DNA of 64,000 nt from a candidate division BRC1 bacterium HGW-BRC1-1 (lineage in GTDB: Bacteria; Sumerlaeota; Sumerlaeia; Sumerlaeales; Sumerlaeaceae): the NCBI GenBank assembly GCA_002842095.1, contig PHCB01000004.1, positions 62,001 to 126,000 on the forward strand, given 5' to 3'. Position 1 is the first letter of the stretch. The number at the start of each line of letters is the position of its first letter. Of this stretch, positions 18,640-26,351 are shown one piece after another. A program made the position numbers and the translations under genes. The notes below the pieces were generated by a model that saw nothing but the letters and a program-made list of their open reading frames with translations, ran no database searches and was not told where the DNA came from.

Positions 18640-19941
18640 TTGCAAATGGGATTCGACGCCCCTCTTGTTGCTTCCATGCTGATCGCCCCGGAAAATACCG
18701 ATAAAAAAGCCGTCCCCTCGCCCCGTCGACTGCATCAAATCCTGCTGCTGTTAATCGTGCTCGCCGCCATTTATCAGGTTGTCGACAAATGGCTCATCGT
18801 CGCCTTTGGCATGCATGGGGTGGATTACTCGGTCCTGTGGGCAGCGGGTCGCAATGTCATCGAAGGCCACGGCGTTTACGCCGAGCGCGCAACGGCCCTC
18901 GGCAACGACCATTGGGAAGTTTTTAAATATCCCCAAGCCACCGCCCTGCTTTTTTTCTGGCTCGGTGCCTTGCCGGGAGAGATGGGCGAGGTCATCTGGA
19001 AGTCGCTCATGCTGGTGGCCCTGTTCGCATCCATCGCCGTGCTGGGAACCATCCGTCCACGCGCATCAAACGTCGATACCGACCAAATGCAAACTGCCCG
19101 TCTCTGGGTTGCCGACCATTGGTTGCTCGTGGTTTTTTTCCTTCTGGCCGCATGTTCTCCCGCAGCCATGGCGTTACGGTTGGGGCAAATAGGGCCATTG
19201 CTATTGTTGGTCATGAGCGCAGTCACTGCCTTGCTCTGGCAAAAACGCAACTCCGCCGCCGGAGTCATCTGGACCTGCGCCATCCTCATCAAGGTCTCTC
19301 CCGTTCTGTTGGCAGTACCCCTCCTCCTGTGGCATCGCTGGCGTGCGATCGCCACCGCTACGTTGGTCGGCTTGGGCTACCTCGCCATCCTGGCCGTGAC
19401 GGGCCGCTTGTCTGACGAATGGTATTACTTCACCAAGGTTCTCCCCCAGATCCCCTTCCTCGCCCGTTACGTTTCCCACTCCCCGTTTTCGGCGGTCATT
19501 GAACCCACCATCGGTGCGGGCTTGAGCGAGCTTGCTTACAATCGCCTTCAATCCACCTACGGGCTCGCCATGATCGTCGTATATGTTGTGGCGTTGTGGG
19601 CCATGCGCCGCCGTGGTGCAGATTTTGCCCGCGTTCTTCCGTTTGCGTTAATTGGAATCACGGCCGCGTCGCCCTTGGTGGAACACCACCACTTTGTGGC
19701 CTCGTACCCCGCGCTTCTGGTCCAACTCGCACTGTGGTGTGAAGGCCGCCATTCCACGCGCATGCTGGCACTTGCTATGGTCGGGTGGATTCCCATCATG
19801 CTCAGCGGTTCGGCCGCCCCCGAGCACCTCGGCCAGTGGGGATTATACATCGCGGGATGGGCGAACCTGTGGGTGTGGGGCGTTGCCGCCGCAGAAGGAC
19901 TTCGCAGCCCGAGCACATTGTCCTCGGCTCAATCAGAATAA
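18640..19941 (+). CDS. GT87/DUF2029-like multi-spanning glycosyltransferase
   Basis: The protein has 433 residues and about ten hydrophobic segments starting near residue 30. The first extracytoplasmic loop carries VDYSVLWAAGRNVIEGHGVY and, further on, FKYPQATALLFF, which is the recurrent pattern of DUF2029/GT87 polyprenyl-phosphate-mannose-dependent mannosyltransferases. The Asp in VDYSVLW is the likely GT-C catalytic acid. It should act in the cytoplasmic membrane with the active site facing the periplasm. A possible alternative start is the ATG at 18676 (MLIAPEN). The gene is divergent from rsmE. The acceptor is unknown. Confidence 0.8.
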   Translation: MQMGFDAPLVASMLIAPENTDKKAVPSPRRLHQILLLLIVLAAIYQVVDKWLIVAFGMHGVDYSVLWAAGRNVIEGHGVYAERATALGNDHWEVFKYPQATALLFFWLGALPGEMGEVIWKSLMLVALFASIAVLGTIRPRASNVDTDQMQTARLWVADHWLLVVFFLLAACSPAAMALRLGQIGPLLLLVMSAVTALLWQKRNSAAGVIWTCAILIKVSPVLLAVPLLLWHRWRAIATATLVGLGYLAILAVTGRLSDEWYYFTKVLPQIPFLARYVSHSPFSAVIEPTIGAGLSELAYNRLQSTYGLAMIVVYVVALWAMRRRGADFARVLPFALIGITAASPLVEHHHFVASYPALLVQLALWCEGRHSTRMLALAMVGWIPIMLSGSAAPEHLGQWGLYIAGWANLWVWGVAAAEGLRSPSTLSSAQSE

Positions 19942-19969
19942 CATCACATCCGAAAACAATCAGGGGCGA

Positions 19970-19993
19970 GCCAGGTGGCACCTTCCGCCTGGC
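19970..19993. terminator. Hairpin between convergent genes, possible bidirectional terminator
   Basis: GCCAGGTGG and CCGCCTGGC form a 9-bp stem with one G-T wobble and a 6-nt loop, between the end of the GT87-like gene and the end of the pilC-linked gene. Only a weak T-rich stretch follows on the minus strand. It probably insulates the two converging transcripts. Confidence 0.4.
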
Positions 19994-20011
19994 CCACCAC
20001 CCTTGAATCGT

Positions 20012-21031
20012 TTAGTTGTTACTCTTCTTGTCGTAGATGTTAACCTTCACAGCGTTCAGGAACCCACCGTTGGTGCTCGCCATAATCGTCAGCACGTTGA
20101 AGTTTCTCTTGTACTGAAAATCCGTCCCACCACTGCCAGCCGGCTGGGCTAAAGGCCCCGCAGCACTTTCCGCCGCAATTGCGGTTTCCACATCCGCAAA
20201 GCGGAAGGTATAAATCGTGGCTTCACCCTCTTGTCCCATGGCGGTGTTTTTGATCGTTTCTTCCCGGAACTGGATGGATTTATCCAGCGCAGCCTGCAAG
20301 CCGGGCGCACGACGAGCGAGGCCGTTGATCGCGCTCGCTTTGTCAGCACCACGTTTCTCTTCGAAGGGCTGCGTCGAGCCGGGCCAGGACCCTGCACTGG
20401 ATGCCAGACGGTCGTCATCGGTGGCAATAATGGAGCCCCATGGGGTGTCCTTGGCAAACATGCGCACGGCAAACATACCCATGCGGTAAGGGGTAACCAA
20501 GGCCGGAGTCGTAGAGAAGCTCTGCCAGGGAACAAAAATGCCCGCAAGGGTGAGGACCACGAGCACCGCAGCAACCTTTGTATAGGTGCTGAAAATGATG
20601 TTGTTAAAATGCTGACGGCCCGCCCCGGCCCATTTGCCGGCGCGCACCTGTGAGGCGCTCATCCCTGCCAACTCGGTGCGCCTCTCATCAAGCAAACCAA
20701 TGGTGTCGTTCAGCAGGAGATAACTCTCGTGCCACTCGATTTCCATCTTCTTAATATCAGCCACACTTTGACGGTTCAGGTGCTTGAGCGTGATGGAACG
20801 CGAGACGATGCCCAGCACCTCCTGACCAATATTCTGGTCCTTGGTAAGGGCGTCCATGAAGCTGTCGTGCAGCATGGCAATCTGGCTTTTGAGTTCCAGA
20901 AACTCCGCCTCTTTGTCGTGGGTAATCCCCTCGCCCTTTACGGCCATGGAGAAAAAATCATGAAATTCCCGCCACAATACGAGCAATTCCTGACAATCCG
21001 CAAACTGGCGTTCAACTTCGGGATCAATCAT
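20012..21031 (-). CDS. Single-pass membrane protein of unknown function linked to pilC
   Basis: I do not recognise this 339-residue protein. Residues about 1-140 are charged and alpha-helical, predicted cytoplasmic. A single transmembrane helix spans about 151-168 (VAAVLVVLTLAGIFVPW). The remaining roughly 170 residues are predicted periplasmic and end in a mixed alpha/beta domain. It starts 13 nt after the pilC stop on the same strand, so it is very likely in an operon with it and may be an accessory inner-membrane component of the type IV pilus or type II secretion machine. No PilN/PilO/PilP signature is evident; the bitopic layout is only loosely like GspL/PilN-type assembly proteins. Confidence 0.75.
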   Translation of the reverse strand: MIDPEVERQFADCQELLVLWREFHDFFSMAVKGEGITHDKEAEFLELKSQIAMLHDSFMDALTKDQNIGQEVLGIVSRSITLKHLNRQSVADIKKMEIEWHESYLLLNDTIGLLDERRTELAGMSASQVRAGKWAGAGRQHFNNIIFSTYTKVAAVLVVLTLAGIFVPWQSFSTTPALVTPYRMGMFAVRMFAKDTPWGSIIATDDDRLASSAGSWPGSTQPFEEKRGADKASAINGLARRAPGLQAALDKSIQFREETIKNTAMGQEGEATIYTFRFADVETAIAAESAAGPLAQPAGSGGTDFQYKRNFNVLTIMASTNGGFLNAVKVNIYDKKSNN

Positions 21032-21044
21032 GTAATACTACCCC

Positions 21045-22280
21045 TTACTTAGCTGGTTTGCCCACGGCCTCAAGCATCGTGAAGAGGGGCATGAACATGG
21101 CGATAACGATGCCGCCAATGGTGACACCGAGGAACATGATCAGCAGTGGCTCAATCAGTGAGGTCAAGCCCGCAACTGCGGAATCGACCTGATCTTCGTA
21201 ATATTCTGCAATCTTGTGAAGCATACTTTCCAGGGCACCGGTTCGCTCGCCCACTTCGATCATGCGGGTGACCATGGGGGGGAAAACGCCCGAGTCAACG
21301 AGGGGTTTTGTAATGCTGTCACCGCCCTGAATACTGACTTTTGTCTTTAATATGGCGTCTTCGATGACCACGTTTCCGGCCGTTTTTGCCACGATTTCCA
21401 GAGCACCGAGAATGTTAACGCCCGCCCGCATGAGGGTACCCAGGGAACGCGAAAACTTCGCCACCGAAACCTTCAGCAGCAGCGGGCCAAAAACGGGAAG
21501 TTTCAACTTCATGGCATCAATCCGCATGCGACCCACCTTCGTTTTGCCCCACTGAGTGAAGAGTACCACGATCCCAACTCCACCCGCCAGGACGATGTAC
21601 CAACGGTCACGAATGAAATTACTGATAGCGATAACGACCTGAGTGAGCAAGGGCAGCTCTTCGTCCAGTTGATCGAAGATCTCTTCGAAAACCGGCACCA
21701 CTTTCCACATGATGACAACCATGATGAGAGCCGCGAAAATCGACACAGCGGCCGGATACATAATGGCGGATTTTACTTTGCGGCGAATGGACGCTGATTT
21801 TTCCAGGTAGATGGCCACCTGATCCAGAATCGTATCGAGCATGCCCGCCGCTTCACCGGCTTTCACCATGCTGAGAAAGAACTGGTTAAAAACTTTCGGA
21901 TGGCGGGCCAGGGCCTCGTAAAAAGACGAACCGCTTTGCACGTCGCGCTCAATCTGGCGGATGGTGTTGCGCAAAACCAACTTCTCCACCTGCTCGCTCA
22001 GAATGTTCAGCACCTCGGTCAGCGGCAGGCCGGCGCGAATCATGGTCGCCAACTGCCGCGCAATAAGCACGAGATCTTCAATATTAGTGCGTCCGCGTTT
22101 CAGCTTCTGCTTGCGTGCTTTGCTTTTCGTTTCCGCCCCCGTGGAGGCGGTTTGGATAGAGGTGGGAACCAGACCCTGATCTTTCAAGGTCTTCAAAGCT
22201 ATTGCCTGAGTGGCCGCCTCTGTACGCCCTTGAACTAATTTCCCCTGAGGGTTGCGCGCTACATACGTAAATGAAGCCAT
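21045..22280 (-). CDS. pilC: Type IV pilus / type II secretion inner-membrane platform protein
   Basis: The 411-residue protein begins MASFTYVARNPQGKLVQGRTEA, the standard N-terminus of PilC/GspF. Two T2SSF domains (about 75-195 and 275-395) each carry the family pattern (GxxFxxALxxxPKxF, then GEAAGMLDTIL; second copy GERTGALESML). Three membrane helices lie near residues 175-195, 225-245 and 375-395. The platform protein couples the assembly ATPases to pilin insertion. The divergent gene 400 nt upstream encodes PilT, and a secretin lies at the right edge of the window, so a complete machine probably exists elsewhere in the genome. Confidence 0.95.
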   Translation of the reverse strand: MASFTYVARNPQGKLVQGRTEAATQAIALKTLKDQGLVPTSIQTASTGAETKSKARKQKLKRGRTNIEDLVLIARQLATMIRAGLPLTEVLNILSEQVEKLVLRNTIRQIERDVQSGSSFYEALARHPKVFNQFFLSMVKAGEAAGMLDTILDQVAIYLEKSASIRRKVKSAIMYPAAVSIFAALIMVVIMWKVVPVFEEIFDQLDEELPLLTQVVIAISNFIRDRWYIVLAGGVGIVVLFTQWGKTKVGRMRIDAMKLKLPVFGPLLLKVSVAKFSRSLGTLMRAGVNILGALEIVAKTAGNVVIEDAILKTKVSIQGGDSITKPLVDSGVFPPMVTRMIEVGERTGALESMLHKIAEYYEDQVDSAVAGLTSLIEPLLIMFLGVTIGGIVIAMFMPLFTMLEAVGKPAK

Positions 22281-22683
22281 ACTGAGAAATCCTTAAAAGA
22301 CATTGAGAGTTGTGCGATCCAGACCTCTGTAACGACTGAACCGGCGCAATCTTACACGTTCCTATTACAAGAAAGGTTTTATGCCAAGCAATAACTTCCT
22401 CATCTGAATCCGTGGACCTGCGGATACTTTCGGTTTCCCTGGGCGCAGTGCCGGGCTTTTTTTGTCCGGAACCGCCAAAGTCCGCTTCACGGCCATAAAA
22501 CGATCTGCGCTATCCGTGGATGAGTCGATTTCAGAAAAACAATATTTTGCCGCCTTTGCCCGTAATAGCAGTTTGCGCGACGGCAAACCGGCTCACCTCC
22601 CAATTCTTTCCCTTGCACACTCTATCTCACCGCCCATGTTTGCAGTCGACGCTTCACGAATCCCTTTTTCTGAAAGTTCCTGC
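22281..22683. other. Divergent intergenic region pilC / pilT (about 400 nt)
   Basis: I see no gene with family support here. The pilT frame stays open upstream to 22462, but that stretch reads as low-quality sequence without similarity. A small hairpin CCGGGC-T7-GTCCGG lies near 22451-22470; its T-run is in the loop, so it is not a classical terminator. Promoters for both pilC and pilT must lie in this region. Confidence 0.5.
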
Positions 22684-23772
22684 ATGAATTTCGACGCATT
22701 ACTAATGGGCGCGAAGAAAGTGAAAGCCTCCGACATCCACATGATGGAGGAGAGCGCCCCCTACTTCCGCATCCACGGCGACCTCAAAAAGGTCGAGCTT
22801 CCCCCCATTCAGAAAAAAGAACTAAACGACATTCTGATGAAGATCATGCCGCACCATCTCATGCGTGAGTTGGAAAGTCAGCGCGGCTGCGACTTCAGTT
22901 ATCAGCTCGGCAACGAAATCCGTTTCCGTTGTGTGGCCTTCTACGCCGAAGGGAAATTGGGCATCGTCATGCGTCTCATACCCATGACCATCCCCACCAT
23001 CGATGAACTCGAACTGCCCGACGTTGTTCGTGTCATCGCGGGAAACCAACGCGGCATGGTGCTCCTTACGGGCATGACCGGCTCGGGCAAAACCACCACC
23101 CTCGCCACCATGATCCATTACATCAACTCCATCGAGAGCAACCGCATCATCACCATCGAGGATCCCATAGAGTATGTCTACGAGAACCTCAAAAGCATTA
23201 TCAGCCAACGCGAGGTGGGCAAGGACGTCCCCGACTTTAACGTAGCCCTGCGCCAGGCCATGCGTATGGATCCCGACGTTATCCTCGTGGGCGAAATGCG
23301 CGACGTGGAAACCATCCGCGTCGGCATCAAGGCCGCAGAAACCGGCCACTTGGTCCTTTCAACCCTCCACACAACCAGCGCCGTCCATACCGTGCAGCGT
23401 ATGATCGGGTACTTCCCCGAAAACGAACACGATCTGCTGCGCGAGCAACTTTCGCTGAACCTGAAGGCATCCATCACCCAGCGTCTGCTGAAGCGCGCCG
23501 ATGGAAAGGGCCGCCTGGCTGCTCTGGAGATCATGGTCGTCAACGCAACCATCTCCAAGCTGATCAAGGATAACCGCATCCCCGACATCTTCGGCCTCCT
23601 CAAAGGTCGTGAAGACGGCATGATGACCTTCGACCAAAGCCTCGCCGATCTCGTGCGCGCCAACAAAATCACCTTCGAGGAAGGCACCCTTTACTGCGAA
23701 GACTTCTACGCTTACAAACGATTCATCGCCGGCATCGCCTCCACGGGCGACCGCGGCGCGATTATCGCATGA
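22684..23772 (+). CDS. pilT: Type IV pilus retraction-type ATPase
   Basis: From the ATG at 22684 the product is 362 residues beginning MNFDALLMGAKKVKASDIHM, the usual PilT N-terminus. An earlier in-frame ATG at 22636 is possible. Walker A GMTGSGKTTT has Lys136. The Asp box is EDPIEYVYENL, Walker B is DVILVGEMRD, and the His box is TGHLVLSTLHTTSAVHT. Hexameric PilT-family ATPases power pilus retraction at the cytoplasmic face of the PilC platform. The PilU-versus-PilT distinction cannot be made with certainty. It stands alone on the plus strand, divergent from pilC. Confidence 0.95.
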   Translation: MNFDALLMGAKKVKASDIHMMEESAPYFRIHGDLKKVELPPIQKKELNDILMKIMPHHLMRELESQRGCDFSYQLGNEIRFRCVAFYAEGKLGIVMRLIPMTIPTIDELELPDVVRVIAGNQRGMVLLTGMTGSGKTTTLATMIHYINSIESNRIITIEDPIEYVYENLKSIISQREVGKDVPDFNVALRQAMRMDPDVILVGEMRDVETIRVGIKAAETGHLVLSTLHTTSAVHTVQRMIGYFPENEHDLLREQLSLNLKASITQRLLKRADGKGRLAALEIMVVNATISKLIKDNRIPDIFGLLKGREDGMMTFDQSLADLVRANKITFEEGTLYCEDFYAYKRFIAGIASTGDRGAIIA

Positions 23773-24019
23773 CCCCCTGTTTTTCACGATTTTGATTTAC
23801 TGAGGTTGTGTCGCCCACCTCGTTCTGATGTGCGACGTGACTTTTTGTTGACTTGCCCCGGAAACGCCAAGGACTATCGGCGCGCTTTGAAAATCGGGGT
23901 ATTGCGGCCGATTGGTCTCTCAACGCTCAGGCGTTTAGTTGCCAGCGGCCCGGCATCGCGATATGTTCACGCATTCCGCGGGCCAAAACCCTCGTCATCC
24001 CTGGAGCCAGATTACCGCC

Positions 24020-26056
24020 ATGTTGAGACAACTTCGCTCGGAGAAGTTTAAGAAAGTCCTGCTCATCGGACTGCTGTTTATCGTCGTACCATCCTTCGTT
24101 GTGTTTTACGGCTGGCAAGGAGGCGGGGGTGCAGAAGCTTCGGAAGCCGTCTCTAAACCTGCTAAAATCAAATTCGGCCCCATGGACAAAGTGGAGATCA
24201 CCGCCACCGATTTATCCAACGCGCGCCGGATGCTCCGCATGAAATATAACAACTACGAGCGCATGACCGGCAATCAGGTCGATCCCGCCGCCATCGAGAA
24301 AATCATGGAACCGCTGGACTTGATCAACGCCGCCATCGATCAGAAGATTTGGGAAAATCTCGCCCATGAAAAAGGAATTTACGTCTCTCTGGATGACGCC
24401 ATGCGCGACATCACCGCCCAATTCCCCGACCCACGCCAGCGTGGCTTCCTGGTGCAGAACCTTATGGAACAGGGCCTGAACTTCGACCAGTTTGTTTTCC
24501 TGACACGCATGAGCATGCAGGAAGACCTTGCACGCCAAACCATCGCCTCCTCCGCCCGCGCCTCTTTCTTCGAAGCCTGGCTCGAATATGCGCGCCGCAA
24601 TGAAAAGCTCGTGGCGGAATTCGTACGGTTTAACGTCTCCGACTTCGCCCCCAAGGTGGAAGTGACCGACGAAAAGCTTGCCGCTTACTTCAAAGAAAAC
24701 GCCGAGGAGTTCACCATTCCCGATCAGGTGAAATTCCGCTACATCCTTGCGAACAAAGGCGATTTGCGCACCAGCGTCACGGTGACCGACGACGACGTTA
24801 CCTCCTATTACAACGGCAACCAGGATGCCTACCGCGTTCCGCCCGCCGTGGAAGTTCGCCAGATTCTCATTAACATTGCTGCTCCCCGCCCCGACGAGAG
24901 TGAAGATGCTCAGACCAGTGCTGTTCAGGTCGCCCAAGTTCAGGCACGCGAGATCTACAATCGGGTCGCCAAGGGCGAAGATTTCGCCACCGTGGCGACC
25001 TCTGCCACGCAGGAAACATTTTTCCCACCCCGTCAGACCGCGAAGCAAGACCCCGCCACCAGCCTGACGGCAGAAGACCCCAACACCACTGCGGGCGGCT
25101 ATCTCGGCTTCATCGCCGAAAACGACGCGAAAACCTTCTATGGCGACGACTGGACTTCAGCCGTCTTCAACGCCCAGGAAGGCGACATCATCGCGCCCCT
25201 CAACATCGGCCGGGCCTTCGCCATCGTCAGAGTGATGGGTCGCAAGGAAAGCGTCGTTCAGCCCCTCGACACAGTTCGCAACATGGTTGTGGAACGCGTA
25301 AAAGATGAAAAGACACAGCCCCTCTTCGAGGCTCTGAAGGATGAGATGGAAGAAAAATCCACTTCCATTCCCGACCTTGCCAAGCTTGCGGAAGCGACCT
25401 CGCAGACAGTTAAAACGACCGAGAAGGTCAACAAGAACTCGGAATTCATTCCGGGCATCGGCCTCATCGGAAACTTTCAGGATGCCCTCAGTATTCTCGA
25501 ACGCGGTGGGCGCAGCGATATGCTGGCCGATGACAACCGCGTGTTGATCGTGGAACTACAGGAAGACTTCCCCAGCCACATTCCTCCCATGGATGAAGTG
25601 CGGGCAGAGGTTGAAAGATCCTACCGCGAAAAAATGGGCCGTGAAGATGCTCGCAAGGCCGCCGAAGCAGTAAAGGCGAAGGCGACAACCCCCGATACTT
25701 TACGCACCGCAGTGGCCGATGCCAATCTCACCACAACCGTTTCATCGGATTTTGTGCGCGATGGATATGCCTCGGCGCTCGGCCCCGTGGTCGATTTCTC
25801 GAGCACCATTGATGGCCTGAAAGACAATCAGATCGAAATGTCATCGCTCGGCGACAAAGAAAACCCCACGGGTTTTGTGGTCTGGTTCATCGCAAGCCGC
25901 ACAGCCCCCTCGCGGGCCGACTACGCCAAGGCGCTCGACAAAATCGTACCCGAGCTATCAATGCGCAAAGCAAACGTACTCATGCAGGAGTACCTGCGTG
26001 ACCGCCGCAAGGAACTGGGCGACCGCATCGAGATCCACAAGGCGTATCGCAAATAA
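24020..26056 (+). CDS. PpiD/SurA-like membrane-anchored peptidyl-prolyl isomerase
   Basis: I select the ATG at 24020 (MLRQLRSEKFKKVLL), giving 678 residues with one N-terminal membrane anchor (about 10-30), as in PpiD. An upstream ATG at 23939 would add 27 unrelated residues. The SurA_N-like helical chaperone region covers about 45-225. A parvulin-type rotamase region follows (about 265-425; VRQILINIAAPRPDESED, then GGYLGFIAE and the later FAIVRVMG). A helical C-terminal region ends the protein. It should assist folding of outer-membrane proteins in the periplasm. Directly downstream lie a terminator and then bamA, which agrees with that role. Parvulin active-site residues are not fully conserved, so it may be mainly a chaperone. 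Confidence 0.85.
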   Translation: MLRQLRSEKFKKVLLIGLLFIVVPSFVVFYGWQGGGGAEASEAVSKPAKIKFGPMDKVEITATDLSNARRMLRMKYNNYERMTGNQVDPAAIEKIMEPLDLINAAIDQKIWENLAHEKGIYVSLDDAMRDITAQFPDPRQRGFLVQNLMEQGLNFDQFVFLTRMSMQEDLARQTIASSARASFFEAWLEYARRNEKLVAEFVRFNVSDFAPKVEVTDEKLAAYFKENAEEFTIPDQVKFRYILANKGDLRTSVTVTDDDVTSYYNGNQDAYRVPPAVEVRQILINIAAPRPDESEDAQTSAVQVAQVQAREIYNRVAKGEDFATVATSATQETFFPPRQTAKQDPATSLTAEDPNTTAGGYLGFIAENDAKTFYGDDWTSAVFNAQEGDIIAPLNIGRAFAIVRVMGRKESVVQPLDTVRNMVVERVKDEKTQPLFEALKDEMEEKSTSIPDLAKLAEATSQTVKTTEKVNKNSEFIPGIGLIGNFQDALSILERGGRSDMLADDNRVLIVELQEDFPSHIPPMDEVRAEVERSYREKMGREDARKAAEAVKAKATTPDTLRTAVADANLTTTVSSDFVRDGYASALGPVVDFSSTIDGLKDNQIEMSSLGDKENPTGFVVWFIASRTAPSRADYAKALDKIVPELSMRKANVLMQEYLRDRRKELGDRIEIHKAYRK

Positions 26057-26087
26057 AGCAAGATCGCACCAACTTAACCAAAGAACC

Positions 26088-26127
26088 AAATCGGCGGTCT
26101 CCTTTCGAGATCGCCGATTTTTTTATT
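26088..26127 (+). terminator. Intrinsic terminator after the PpiD-like gene
   Basis: A 14-bp stem (AAATCGGCGGTCTC with GAGATCGCCGATTT, one G-T pair) has a 5-nt loop and is followed by a run of Ts. It separates the PpiD-like gene from bamA, so bamA is probably transcribed from its own promoter between 26128 and 26335. Confidence 0.85.
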
Positions 26128-26335
26128 CAGGGAACGCCGATATGTCGCCGGGCAAACCAGAACACTTCACCCTCATCCCGCTTACATTTTCTGTTGCATC
26201 CCCGCCCTGTGGTGCTTACCCATCTCTTGAGGCTGAAGTGTATCATCGCGTAAACTGCGACTTGTGCGCTTCTGTTCTCAATTCAACAGAGGCACGGGAC
26301 CAGAACGCTGCTGAGCGTTTCCAAATCGTGACCCT

Positions 26336-26341
26336 GAGGAG
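26336..26341 (+). promoter_or_regulatory. Ribosome binding site deciding the bamA start
   Basis: GAGGAG lies 10 nt before a TTG at 26352. It supports this TTG as the bamA start, since translation from it yields a compact signal peptide. Confidence 0.5.
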
Positions 26342-26351
26342 CCGGCTGAAC

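Noticed and set aside
22451-22470. Terminator in the pilC/pilT divergent region
   Set aside because: The T-run is inside the loop of the hairpin rather than after it, and neither flanking gene ends there.
22365-22586. Small minus-strand gene of 73 codons in the pilC/pilT intergenic region
   Set aside because: No ribosome site, signal or family similarity is visible, and its composition is basic and irregular. It is likely a chance frame.
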